Shown here: positions 1 through 12,674 of the stretch, piece by piece | Layout of the letters: each line of letters starts with the position of its first letter | Numbering within the stretch: the first letter of the stretch is position 1 | DNA from: Marsupella aquatica | Taxonomy: Eukaryota > Marchantiophyta | Length of the DNA: 64,000 bases | NCBI GenBank assembly: GCA_973895155.1 | Contig: OZ316897.1 | Location: forward strand, 22,940,001-23,004,000 | Reading direction: 5' to 3' | Position numbers and translations under genes: made by a program | The notes under the pieces: model-generated | The model's input: the letters and a program-made list of their open reading frames with translations, nothing else | What the model was told of the DNA's origin: nothing | The model's database searches: none

Positions 1-2768
1 GGTAAGAAGAAATAAACCTTGCCCCAAGATTCATTTGCCAAAAAAAACTCAGTTGAGATAGTTTTATCACCTCGTAAAGAGGGATCAAAACACCAAAATT
101 GAACCCCCGAGAAGAATCAATGCACTAAAATTCTCAAGCCAAGTTGGTTTGAGAAATTGTTTGCACAAGGCCCTACTGAACTCCCTCAAGTATTTCCTTG
201 CAAAATATTTTGTTGATACAACACATCATCGGATCATTGGCCAAAAACCCGATTTCGTCGCAAAAACAAGTTTGCTGGAAAAACATATTTTCTTTCAATT
301 CCTGCGGCCCTTGTACAGGCTTTGTGAGAATTTTTTAGAGCTGCCCATGGGTTGCCACGTGCCCCCTGTCCGCGCCCCTTCTTATGAGAGTCAATACTCA
401 TGACAGACTAACCCCTCAACAGGAAATCTAAAATATCTCTTTGAGGTTGTGACAAAATACAAAATTGATTTCAAATTCCAAAACTAGACTTTGAGGCGCT
501 TCAAGTTGATCCAACAGATAAGAATTGAGAGAGATAAATTTTGGACAAGATCAATGATTTTGGCCTAATCGCTATAGCCAGGAATTTTGAGTTCAAGTTG
601 TGGGAATTCAATCTAAGAGATTTTCACAACACCTAAGTGAAACACATTGATATCGTTGCCACCATGTTTCATAGCAACACCACCCGAACTAGCTTTCCTT
701 CAATGATCACCAATGTCTTACAAGAAATTGAAATCATATCTCAAAAACCAAGTTTTCTTTGGTAATCAAATTGGGACTTCAAAAACCGCCTGATCTGAAA
801 ATTGAATTTGCTCGACCATATGCAAACAATCTTTCGATTAAGCTAGCAAGTCTCCACTCCATAGAACTACTTGTCCGATCACCACTTCGTATGATAATGT
901 TCACACTTTCATCGTGCCCCCCAAAACCACCAATCAGTCATAACTATCATTAAGACATGAATTGATCCTGAACCAAAACTCTGATCCTTATTGTAGTATA
1001 TATTTAAATGGACATCATGATGTCTCAAAATTATCACACATATAGCACACGAGTATGTCACCGACACAAAGATACGTGGTTAACCCCTGGGTTAACCCCG
1101 TCTGGGTTACGTCACGATCGCACCGAGAGTTTCACTATGAACACGAAAATATATGTCACCATAGTTCTATGGTCCAAGCTCTTTCTCTCTCTCACGCACA
1201 CCAAGTTTACAAAAATGATAATCCCTTCATGAGAATCTAGTTAAGTAATGTTAACTCTGGTTAATTTACTTTAATTAACCTAGCCAAGGTTGAATCAAAC
1301 CCCTAACACACCTGGTTAGGAAGACTCTATTCTAGTTTTACTAAATTTTGTAACAATTAAAATATCTTAGGCCTTTAAGTGTATGACTGTCCTGTTCCTC
1401 TAGCATTATGGGCATAAAGCCCCTAAAAACTTAAGCTCCCATTTGTGAGGGCATTATATCTCAGAGTGCCTTCTAAAGATTACATTATTGTATACATTAC
1501 ATCTCACAATGCCCTGGGCCCTCTAAAGAATACATTATTATATTCCAAGGGGCATTGCACTGTCTAGTTAGTAATATTCTAGGAGATTGTGAATAAAATG
1601 GGGTCCACACATGCCTATGGTGGCAACCTACACCAGAGGTCCATGTGGGAGTACTGGCCTCCAAGAGTACTGGTTCCTTCCCCTTCAAGCTGACTACGGG
1701 ACGGTTCCTTCTCCCTCAAGCTGCCCACGGGAGGGTTTACGGCCTTTACGGGACCCTAAGAAATAATGGAATCTAGCAAGAAATCCGTGCTCGGATGTGG
1801 TGCTCCTTTCAACCAGTCAACGAGAATAGGCCACTATCATAAGCCGTCAGACGAGAATAGACCGCTAACGTGAACAACGCAATGTAGAAGGATCAATTTT
1901 ATGAGCCTTGAAACGCGGATAGACCAGGTCACTGTTGGCCAAAAGACAGTAGCTGAGTAGCGCTCAAAAGGCGGCGGCGGGATTCCGAGAAAACACGACA
2001 GAGGTGTTGTTTATTATTATTGTGTAGATTGTGGAGATTGTGGGAGAAGGGAGGCGATGAATCACGAGTCCACCACTGAGCCGCCGAATCGGAGCTGGGA
2101 TTCGAAAGGGCCGCTGCTGCAAAATAAATAAATCGATTTCCGCGCAGCTCAACTCAGCATTCCGCCGAGAAACGAGAACCGGATGAGTGATCAGTTCAGC
2201 TCCATTATTATTCCAAGCGATAGACAGACAGACAGACAGACAGATCAGGGTTTATGGCGAAGCCGCACTCGTCCGTCCGAATAAGGGCTTCTCCTCCGCA
2301 CCATCGCCACAGAAGTGACCTTGGTGATCCGTCGTGGGTCTCGTGAGAGCGGCAGCAGCGTGACGGTAATGAAACGAGGTGGGACGGAGAGGAAGAAACG
2401 AAATGCGCGCGGATTTGGGAACCGTCGTGTAGAAGCTAGTCGGCACAGTCATCATGTTTGAAGAGAGAGTAGGCAGCCGAGGGTTTAACGGACTGGCGGA
2501 AGAGTAGCTGTGGGGTTTAATCATCAGGTTGAGCCCACGGACGGAGGCGAGCAGGAGGAGAAAGAGTGAGATCCAGGGCTCCGAGATCGTATTGCGTTGG
2601 ATTGGATTGGGATTACGTTGGATTGGGTTGGGTGGAAAGGGAAGGGAGGGGAGGAGACTTGTAGTTCTCGAGCAGGGGCGTGGCGGAGGAGGGAGTAAAG
2701 GTGAGTGAGAGACGGGAAAAGTGGAGGGAGCGGGTCTATTGAGGGGAGTGTGGAGGAGAGGGGTTGCT
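1..2768. other. Intergenic DNA and upstream region of the polymerase gene
   Basis: No convincing gene seen. The first 1.4 kb is AT-rich with several GGTTAA-type motifs (about 1079-1110 and 1240-1320). A degenerate duplication of a TACATTATT-containing segment lies at about 1450-1560. A 31-bp unit beginning GGTTCCTT occurs twice in tandem at 1672-1733. A (GACA)n microsatellite lies at 2223-2244. From about 1950 the DNA becomes GC-richer, as expected for the promoter and 5' UTR of the gene that follows. No TATA box could be fixed. Confidence 0.5.
2223..2244. repeat. (GACA)n microsatellite
   Basis: Five and a half perfect copies of the tetranucleotide GACA, about 0.5 kb upstream of the polymerase start codon. 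Confidence 0.95.
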
Positions 2769-5700
2769 ATGAGTGAAGTGATGAAGGGGAGCGGCCTACT
2801 CCTGCCGGGGTCGGGGCCCTCTGTGCAGATTCTGCCACAGCAGCAGGCCCGGAACGTCTCCTCTGCCTCCACCTCTCGCTCCACCTCCGCCCTCCCTTCC
2901 AACTTCCGGTCCTGTCGACGCTTTCGCCAGCATTCTTCGGATACCATCAGGTCGTTTCCGAAGTTCCTTCGTACATGTCATTTGAGTGCGTGTTCCTTTG
3001 TCCATTTTGACGTCAACACACATTGTTTTCTGCTTGTCTTAAATGTACTGTTCGGTTCACTTCTCGTGTTTCTCTTCCCGACTTGGAATATAGAAATCCT
3101 TAAGCTGGCCTCTTCTGTAATCTTTCACTCATATTTGTTCACCGAGAGGCTCTCAAAATTGTTTGACATAGACTACTTGGAATGAATGGTTTAGGTTGGG
3201 TCCTGCAAATTAGAAGAAGGCTAACTCCCTTCCCTTCCCTTCCCTTCCCTTCCCCGCTTTGCTTCTACGGTGTCTCCAATGCGCCCATTTAGAGCGTAGA
3301 TCATTGCCCGCCATTTTTCATCCCCACTAACCGGCGAATTGCACTTTTTCATCTCTCAGGCATCAACGGCAGCCGGTGCTTCGTTTGGTCAATGAATTAC
3401 AAAATGGAAGTTTTGCTATAAAGCATCTCCCCTCTTCTTTTCATGGAGACGCCAGAGCGCTGAAACAGCAGAGGCCATGGTTACAGGAAAAGTTCAAGGA
3501 ACCACTGAACTTGTATCCCAGCAAGGGACGGAAGAGCACTGTGGATGTCCAGTCTTCCAATAGCCCGTTTTACGAATCTCATCGAACCCGAGGGAATTAT
3601 CCCTCCCTAGTCACCCAGCTCCCCACTGCACTTGAGCCCAAATTCCCCTCCTCGAACGCCGATCAGAACAAGACCAGGAACCACAATTCTCCTGGAAATT
3701 TAGACCAAATTTCTTCATCATCAACGCTCGAAGTTGTCCAGCCAGGTTCGAAAGGAATCTCTAAGCCAGTATCCCCAATTAGGACCATCGCAGAGCATAG
3801 AATGTCACGGAGAGCGGAAGAGAGTACATCTGATCAGCGGGTCCCAGGTCCGAACGATGGGCGACAAGGTCCAAGAATTGAAACGAGCTACATGGCTGGT
3901 AAACAACCTCTCCCAAGAAGCTCAAGCAGAAGTGCCTCTAGCATTTATAATCCGAATTTCAGTAAGCAGATCGCCGGAGTAGAATCGAAGCATACCATCA
4001 CTGATCAAACAGTGCGGAGGAGTTCTGACAGTGGTGCTCATCTCCTATCGAATAGCTATCCCACCCCAATGTCGTACGGGAAAATTGGGACACGAGTAGA
4101 GCCATCGTACATCGTTGTTGACCAGGCCAGGAGCTCTCAGAATGGTGCCCATCCGGCCCCTAACAACTACCGGGGTCCTGCAAGTAGAACTGTGAGCTCG
4201 GTCATCAGGCAGATACCCTCTGGCTTTGCGAAGGTTTACACCCCGTCCCAACAGCGGGTGGAGCAGGAGATTGATTCATTTCGTGATCAATGGAGGCTTC
4301 AGAAGATTACTGCCGACGTATTTAGGAGGGAAGCTCAATCAGCACAGCCAAGGTACAGACGGGAAGCTGAGGCCTTCGCTGGTTTTCAAGGTGCGAGGGG
4401 GCATGGCAACAGCAATGTAGCCCAATTGGAGGCACCACCCCCTAAACCTCGCCCAGGAGCATCCAAATGGAGAGAAGCTGCAAGGATGATCGAGCAAAGC
4501 CGGAACCCTGTATACAAGGTTGACGGTGGGACTGAATTACGTCAACAGAACACTGACAGCTTGACTGTGGAACTCAAAGAAGTAGGTGACATAAAAGCGA
4601 ATTTAACTAGCAGTTTAACTGCAAACGAAGTGCTGGAAATTCATGAGCCGGAACCAGAAATCGAGCAACTAGAAAAGGAGCATCCAGATAAGGAGCAATT
4701 AGAAAAGGAGCATCCAAATAAGGAGCAACTAGAAAAGCAGCATCAAGATAAGGAGCAACTAGATGAGGAGCAGCTGTGGATGAATGCTGACGTATTGGTT
4801 GTAAGCGATGCAACTACTGCTGGAGCTGTTGTGGAGAAACTCACTGGACAATACAAAGACCTCATACACGCATGTGATACAGAGGCAACTTCTTTTTCTC
4901 CCTTTCCGGGCTCTCGAGTGTTTGAGGCTTGCCTGTTCGAACTGTTTCCCTAAGAATGGCATCAGAGGTCGAGTAGACATGTCTTTCGCAGTTTCTTTTT
5001 CGAAAACTTGTGTTTTTGTTGATTGATTGCACTTAGCTCGTATTGACCTCTCATTCCTGACTCTGCAGGTGGCCGACATTGATGTGAAGAAAGAGAGCCC
5101 AGTTGGGCATGGACGCATGATCTGCTTCAGTATCTATTGCGGACCCAAAACTGACTTTGGAGGGGGAAAAACCCGTGTATGGGTTGATGTACTCGACAAA
5201 CCAGAAGTACTTCAACTCTTCAAATCCTATTTTGAGGACTCTGGAATCCGAAAGGTATGTATGATTTCCAATGTGGTTGAAAAATAAGACGAAAATTTGC
5301 TCATTGTGTGAAATGAAGGCGTAACTCTGTACTTAATTCGATCGTAGCATAGTGTCGGGTGAGTTCGTCCAACTTGAACAGGTCACAATTTTGAATGGAT
5401 TGAAAGTTAAGAACGCGTGTGGATGGGCTAGAGCAAGACTGACTTTTCCGCGGACATATCTGACTTATAACTTTTGCTGCAGGTTTGGCACAACTACAGT
5501 TTTGACAAGCATATCCTCGCGAACTGTGGGATTAGTGCTCAGGGGTTCTACGCAGATACAATGCATCTAGCCCGACTGTATGACTCTGCACGGACTGTGG
5601 CACAGGGAGGGTATTCTCTGGAAGGGCTCACTAGTGATAGACACTTGATGGGTGGTCATTGGGGGGAGCTGAAACTGGAGGAGGAATCTGCCGGGAAGCG

Positions 5701-8700
5701 ATCTATGAAACAGCTTTTTGGGAAGCCCAACATCAAGAAAAATGGTGAAGAAGGGAAATTGTTAGTTGTGCCACCCGTTGAAGACCTTCAGACACAATTA
5801 GAGTGGCAAGACAAGTGGATCCACTATTCGGCTTTTGACACTGTTTGTACATGGTGTCTCTGGGATAGCCTCCAAAGCAAACTAAAAGTGAAAAAGTGGA
5901 TGATTGAGGGCAAGTTTGTCCAGAAAGGAAAGTCGATGTATGACTTCTATTTGAAGTACGTGCAGCCATTTGGGGAACTTTTGGTACAGATGGAGGCCGA
6001 GGGGATGATGCTGGATCGCGACCACCTGGCGAAGATCGAGGAAGTTGCTGTTACGCAGCAGGAGTTTGCAGTCAACCATTTTAAAAAATGGGCAGCCAAG
6101 AGATGCCCTGATGCTATTTACATGAATGTTGGGAGTGATGCTCAAATTCGGCAGCTTTTATTTGGGGGAAAAGAGAAAAGGTATAAATTCATGATTTTCA
6201 TATACGGCCGAATTTCACGTTAAGATGTTGTTCACTTTAGTCGCACCATGTTGATAATGGGTATGGATGATCTAGCATAGGTGAGGTGGAGAAGCCCTAT
6301 TCGCGAAATGCATCTGATGACTTGGTCTTGCTCTGTTATTTTCAGAAATGACCCCAATAATAGGCTTGAGATGGAGCGCACCTTCAATGCTCCGAATACT
6401 GAAAATTACATCGAGGAGGGTAGGAAGGTTCCCAAAAAGACGAGGCCTTTCACTCTCTGCGGTCTTGGAGTCGATATGCCAGTCGATACCTATACATCTG
6501 CGGGGTGGCCAGCAGTTGGGGGTGATGCTCTGAAGGCATTGGCTGGAAAAGTCTCATTAGATTATGACATGTTGGCTGAAGAAGAGCCTGCCGAGGGGTT
6601 GCGCTTGGAGGCTTCTGACGAGGACTCCGGTGTTTTGACACTGACCGGAGTTAAAGGGGGTTCCGAGGAGGATTTGTCTGTTTATGGCAAAGCATATAAC
6701 GCCTTCGGGGGTGGGAAGGAGGGAAAAGAAGCATGCATGGCCTTAGCAGCTCTCTGCGAGGTTGCTTCGATCAACACTCTCATCTCAAACTTTATTCAGC
6801 CTTTGCAGGTCAGTAGTACTAGAAGACTCAAGTGCAATGAGAATACATTGCCTCCCTTGCTAGATTCTCTCCCGTTGTGGTTTCTGAAGCTTGGACTGTA
6901 TTGGCTAAATCACCTTTTGGTATTGCTGCTCCGTAGAACAATTGTGGACACATTGTTGTCGAGATATCCTTAGAGCCTATCTTAAGGATACACGCAAGTT
7001 CTTACTTTTCTAGTATTGAACACCAGGGGAATGACATCAAAGGACCTGATGGACGTATCCATTGCTCCCTCAATATAAATACCGAAACTGGGCGGTTGTC
7101 GGCAAGGAGGCCAAGTTTACAGGTGGCTTCTGTGCTTCGACAGACTCGTAGTCATTTTTATTTAATCTAAGGTGTATTTCGTTAAGGAAAGAAAGTGAAT
7201 TGACGTTCAACTTTGAGAAAAGTTCGGAAGTAGGAGAGGAAATGTATTTCGTCTTGTCCTTGTAGCATATTCTCCGCCGGGTTTGTTTACTTACTGAACA
7301 GGAATTTCCTCTCTTTACAATAAATGATCAACGGTAACTAGCACTTTAGAGTCCTCACTTTCGTCAAGGGGCCAGCTAACTAGGACTCGTAGAGTTCTCT
7401 CTCTCGTGAAGGGACAGGCGACTTTACATACCATTTTAATTGTTGAACTGAATCAGATAGTGCTCTCTTTCTTTGTTACAGAATCAACCTGCCTTGGAGA
7501 AGGACCGATATAAAATCCGGCAGGCTTTCGTTGCTGCTCCCGGGAAATCTCTCATTGTTGCTGACTATGGCCAGGTTTAATGCCCCCAAAATCAAATCTT
7601 CCCTTCAGTAATTGTGCTGTCGATTGAGATTGTGCGATGCCTGTGTATCTCAAAGAAGATAAAAATCGTAGGCTCACTTTTCGAATGTATTTCTTGCAGT
7701 TGGAGCTGAGAATACTTGCCCACCTGACAGATTGCAAGAGCATGCTGAAGGCCTTTTCCGATGGTGGGGATTTTCATTCCCGAACTGCAATGAATATGTA
7801 TTCCCATGTACGGGCAGCGGTTGAAAATGGTGATGTGATTTTGGAATGGGAGCCGAAGCCTGGTGAAAAAAAGCCACCAGTTCCTCTGCTCAAGGTGAGC
7901 CTTGGAAACTCGTCGCTTGACACGTCCCCGCTTCTTCTGCAAATCTTTTTCAGGGCGATGCTTTTTCTGGGATGCATGTTTTACAGGCACCGATGTCTCA
8001 TCTATTCAATCCAGAATAGATTTTGAGATGGGATATGGTGAAATGCGTTCCCATAGACGCTGAGGTGCATGCAATAATCTCGCAGGATGTGTTTGGAGCC
8101 GAGAGAAGAAAGGCAAAGATGTTGAATTTTTCAATTGCGTACGGGAAGACCGCCATGGGACTCTCCAAGGACTGGAAGGTAATGCCAAAGGAGTTAAGTT
8201 GATGTCAACTAGCACAGTGGTAATGGGTTTTGCTAACATTTCAATGGATTCTAAAATCTGTTGTCCATTAAATTTTGGAGAGGAATGGTTAACATAAATA
8301 CATTCTGGGAACTTTCTAGGCATATTCATATTTTTTACGCGTGCGTGCTCTAAGCGAACACATGTAAAGAAAAGCCCTTGATTACAAGACGGCGACGGAG
8401 AATGGGGTGAAGTGGAAAACCTAACTATTCTGGGTCAGGATCTGAAGTGCACGAAACAGTGACAGCTGAGTGGATGCAAAGCCCTAAAGATACATCGGCT
8501 CAAAAATACCTTTTGTCCAGGGATGAGAAATTTTGCCATAGCTATGGTCTGTTGGACGTCTACGTTTCGTTCATGAGATTCATTGAGCACTGTATGTTGG
8601 ATTCAATTTTATTGGACGATCGATTTTCTAAATGTTGAAGCTGGGTTTATCTGAAGTAGCTAAATGGAGTTTGCTGTCCAAGTTATGCTCATCTGTTTTG

Positions 8701-9739
8701 ATGGCTCGTTGCTACTGGTGAATGGAACTTCGAAGATGCTTACTATATGTATCGGTCAACGTATCCTGAAAAATTCTCCAGGTTTCCCTGGATGAAGCCA
8801 AGTCGACAGTGGAGCTGTGGTACAGTGACAGGCAAGAAGTGTTAAGATGGCAGAAGCAGCGCATCAAGGAAGCTAACGAGACTCATCATGTGCATACCCT
8901 CCTTGGCCGGACTCGCCACTTTCCTGATATGAAGTCCAATAGTAAGCTGGTTCGAGGACACATTGAACGAGCTGCCATTAACACTCCTGTTCAGGTATCA
9001 ATTCGAGAGATTCCATTATCCCAGTGCGAAATGAAAACTCGGAAATTTTAGCATTTACGTTTCTATCAATTCAAGTGTATTTGATTTGTATATCCGACGA
9101 TAATGTGTCAGAATGCATGTAAGAGCTAGTTTGGCGACGTGGATAGTCAGTCAAATGTAACGGCCAATTCTAGTTCGACGAAAGCGCTTGCCCAGCTCCA
9201 TAGCTTGCTGTAACTTGCAACTTAAACTTGGACCACCACTTTCTTTATTAATCTTATTACATTGGATGGCATTTTTTATATACACAGGGAAGTGCTGCAG
9301 ATGTTGCCATGTGTGCCATGCTAGAAATCAGCAGAAATAAAACGTTACAAGACCTTGGCTGGAAATTATTGCTTCAGGTTCGTTTACATTTATCTTGGCT
9401 TACTTCAAAACGACCTTAGAATTTACGTGTGTTCCATTTTTAAAATTCTGCTCTTGTGATATACGTTGATGAGTTTCGAAAAGTTTTTTTGTAATCGCCA
9501 GTTCAGATGTCTACAACTCCATCAAATTCGTAGGGTACCCTTGGTGTTCTGATACCAACGATTCGCGCTGGCCGTAGGTACATGATGAAGTAATCTTGGA
9601 GGGCCCGAAGGAGAGTGCAGCCGTGGCCAAAGACATAGTTGTGAAATGCATGGGTTTTCCATTTGGTGGGAAAAACAACCTGAGAGTTGCACTGGCTGTG
9701 GATGCCAATTTTGCAGAAAGTTGGTACGCAGCCAAGTGA
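2769..9739 (+). CDS. POP: Plant organellar DNA polymerase (POP, family A), 12 exons
   Basis: Replicative and repair DNA polymerase of plastids and mitochondria, related to bacterial Pol I. My splice model is 2769-2950, 3360-4884, 5069-5254, 5483-6180, 6346-6808, 7027-7122, 7482-7574, 7700-7894, 8086-8178, 8782-8994, 9288-9377, 9578-9739. All phases agree and give 1331 residues. The N-terminus is Ser/Arg-rich and transit-peptide-like; ATG at 2781 is a second possible start. Residues about 62-540 are low-complexity with an acidic EQLEKEH repeat. The DEDDy exonuclease has DTE (D567), HNYSFD (D639) and YSAFD (Y746, D750). The polymerase domain has VADYGQ (D1078), RRKAKMLNFSIAYG (K1157, Y1165) and VHDEV (D1281). 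Every catalytic residue I looked for is present, so it should be active. Arabidopsis homologues are about 1050 residues; the excess is the disordered N-terminal region. Intron 2 appears to be GC-AG. Dual targeting is known for the family and only inferred here. Confidence 0.93.
3227..3256. repeat. (TTCCC)n microsatellite in polymerase intron 1
   Basis: About six tandem copies of a CCCTT/TTCCC pentamer inside the first intron, about 100 bp before its acceptor. Confidence 0.9.
4660..4772 (+). repeat. Coding tandem repeat in polymerase exon 2
   Basis: Four imperfect copies of a 30-33 bp unit encode EKEHPDKEQL-like decapeptides, giving a highly charged probable coiled or extended linker just before the exonuclease domain. 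The neighbouring copies are nearly identical at DNA level, which points to recent slippage, so copy number may vary between individuals. Confidence 0.85.
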
Positions 9740-11011
9740 GAAACAGGTAATAGCATTCACAAGCGTCCGATCGCTGATTTTCCTACCAGCCAAGGTTTAC
9801 ATCTATTGCTGGCTGGGATTTCACGTCAGTGATCCAAGTTTTGATAAGCTCCCTGCTGTCGTGGGCTTGTCTCCTCTGCAAATCGCACACCAACTTCGGT
9901 CTTCATTAGCCCCCCTTGATTTTCACCTAATGAGTTTATGTCAAAGATCGTCTTACTCTTAAAATACTTTTTTGAGAAGCTCCACTGATCCCCGAAAATT
10001 TTGATTATTTCTACGTCTTTCAATTAGCCTTTTTTGTACCCTGTTGCCATGATTGTATGCCGGGATATTCAGTATGGCCAGCTGGACACTAGCAGAATTA
10101 GTGTCTGGTTCTTCTGACAACTTTCTTGACTTTTCTTGGTTAAGAAGGGTCTGTACTCTCGTAGGGAAGTTGTATGAAACGTTTCCAAGGATAATATGGA
10201 GAATTAAACTTAGTGGTAGTTACCGCCATAGTAGACGGTGAGCAGTGGTTTAGGAACTAGCTTTATTGAGCCATTTAAAAAGGATCTTCAATCATATTTG
10301 AGAAGTGTCCGGACTGTGATTCGGAATCATTTCGGCGAGTGAGAATCACTGCCTACTCTGAAATACCGTAATCTGAGATATTTCTCTTGTGCAGTAACGA
10401 GTTTTGTGGTGTCTTGCCTCGAGCAAATTTTTCAATAGCTTCTATCTTCATCATGAGGTTTTGCTTACTTCGTGTGCAGTACTCTGGGTGCTAAGAATTG
10501 CATTGAACCTCTCCTGGTCCGGGACGGGATGAGTGATTGGACCACTTGTAGAGTTGATAGAGGCTGCCTACTACTCCCTCCAGGCCCTGTTCGTCGCTTC
10601 GGTGGGCTCAATGTTAAATCGGTTTTAGATGGACCTTTGCAACCATGGGATTTCTTTCAGAAGCTGAGACGTCGTGCTCGTCAAACTGATTTCTCCCAGA
10701 AGTTGACAGAAACCTTCACCAATTGAACTTCTGGACAACAGTGAAATATGGGTTCTCCTCCCCTGCGAGCCGAAATGGGAATTTTGTGTGCGAATGAAGC
10801 ATTTCCTTTCTACAGTTCCCACAGGTGCAGAGCAAGGGGAAGAGATTTGGTTTTTGTGACGAAGTGCATGCCCGTTTTTACTAAATGATTCAACTAATTT
10901 GTGAGAAAAACTAAACAATTATAGAACATTGTAGTCACGATTATAGTCACATTATAGTCACATTCACCTGATTCATTCTTATTGCATGATTCAACTGGAG
11001 GTACTCTATCT

Positions 11012-11177
11012 TACCATAGTCAGTGTTGCTGCTAAAATAATGTGACTAACACTAATTTGTGAGAAAAAAATGTTTTGGAGCTCAAAGCACAATGTTTACC
11101 ATAGTCATAGTTAGTGTTCATCCTAAAATAGTCTGACTACAAGTAATATGTGAGTAAGGAAATTTTGGAGCACTAAG
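11012..11177. repeat. Tandem duplication, unit about 86 bp
   Basis: Two diverged copies start with TACCATAGTCA and end around TTTTGGAGC...AAGCA (11012-11091 and 11097-11177). The unit contains GTGACTAACACTAAT, which recurs near 62500, so both loci may carry pieces of one AT-rich repeat family. Confidence 0.6.
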
Positions 11178-11433
11178 CAGACTAATTGTGGAACACACTA
11201 ACATAATACTAAAATCAATTATTCCTATAAAGACAGTAGAAGAATTTATGATCTCATATAAGGGTCAATTAGATGTCAAAACTGTCAAAAAAACCTCCTC
11301 TTTGTCACAACATCTTCATTTACGAGGCAGCCAGATTTACGGTTTCATGCTAACATAGAGTGTAAATAGAATTCAAAAATGTAAAAAAACTGTTTGTCAC
11401 AACATCATCATATTCCAGACAACAAAACTCATG

Positions 11434-11628
11434 GTTTCATGCTACTATGTAGGTTTGGTATGAGTTCCCGATCACATTATCAATCGTCCAAGAATGTGAG
11501 CTAATTTCCATGATTAGAGTTATTTTTAACTTTAATTGCATCACTTGTATTCATGATTTCATGCTACTAACTATATAGTTCTGGTATCAATATCCCATCA
11601 CATTATCAATCATCCAAGAATGTGAGCT
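11434..11628. repeat. Tandem duplication, unit about 120 bp
   Basis: Two copies share TTTCATGCTACT, a TGGTAT segment and CACATTATCAATC followed by CCAAGAATGTGAGCTAA. Period is about 120 bp. Noncoding. Confidence 0.7.
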
Positions 11629-12409
11629 AAAATAATGCATGTTATTTATAGCTAACTTTCATAATTCATGTTATTTATAACTCTAACTAGCTCAGTACCT
11701 GTATGTTGCACAAAATATGTCATTGTGTAACAGATGTCGATGTAGAGTAGACGTCAATGCTAACAAGATGCCATTATGCAAAAAAATCCAAATTGGAAAA
11801 ACATGGGAGGGGGCAAAGTGTTGATGGGGCCGGAAGGAAGATATTGGACAATTGTTGGATTCTCTCGTTATGTAAAAGATGTTATGGAGTAAATTGTTGA
11901 GGGAAAGAAGTATTGTGGAAGTAAGGTGAACTTTTGCACCATATGTCCAGGCATGCATTGCACAATTATCATTGCAACTATCTTGTGCTTGCTATTTGGT
12001 TGTCACTGCGGATGTGTTGTGGTTCTAAAAGTCAATTGTTATTTCAACTCAATTATCATTGCAGCCTTGTGATTGTTGCCAAAGTGTTGGCTCTCCAGCC
12101 ATATCATTTGTGGAATTATGTTATGGTTACAGAAGTGTCATTTGGGTGCATGATTGCTGACACAACAATGTTGTCATTTTAGTTGACGTGGTTGCTGTGA
12201 AATTGATGTTGTTCAGGAAAGATGATGTTGTTAGCACATGAATTACACCTTGTACTCTACAGTACCTTACAAATACTTTTGGGTACCCATTTCAGTCAAT
12301 CCAAGATTATTAAATAATCCTGGATAACACCTGCCAGCATAGTATTGTTACTTCCTTTTTCATATTCGAAAACAGACAAGGATGAATTTGTAGAAAACTT
12401 GGATATGAT

Positions 12410-12674
12410 TAAGATTGATTGCTTAGACTCTCATCAGAGGATAGTTAAATACATAGGAGTGGTGACACAGCACGAGACACGACAACAAGAAAGTCGTGAC
12501 GTGACACAATATGGGACACAAAGTATATGCAAGAGGAAATAAGTGCCATTGAGATAAAAGGCATATTAACAAATGACTACTAATCTAGTCCTGGATACCT
12601 GCCAGAATGGCAGCGAGATCCAAGGGAGAAACAACAACAGCTCACAGACTGTCTCTGTGAGGTGGATATTTGAA
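12410..12674. repeat. Long direct repeat, copy 1
   Basis: About 260 bp, clearly homologous in the same orientation to 14577-14832. Shared blocks include CTCATCAGAGGAT, GATAAAAGGCAT, AATCCTGGATACC (one mismatch) and AGAATGGCAGC. The copies are about 2.2 kb apart, which could be degenerate LTRs of one element or a local duplication. Terminal TG/CA ends and a primer-binding site were not identified. Confidence 0.7.

Noticed and set aside
2252-2947. 231-residue minus-strand ORF upstream of the polymerase
   Set aside because: It is Pro/Leu/Ser-rich without a domain and overlaps the polymerase first exon antisense. It is best explained by GC-rich promoter/leader DNA with few stops.
10472-10726. 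84-residue ORF after the polymerase gene
   Set aside because: No domain, no splice context tying it to a gene; lies in the probable 3' flank.
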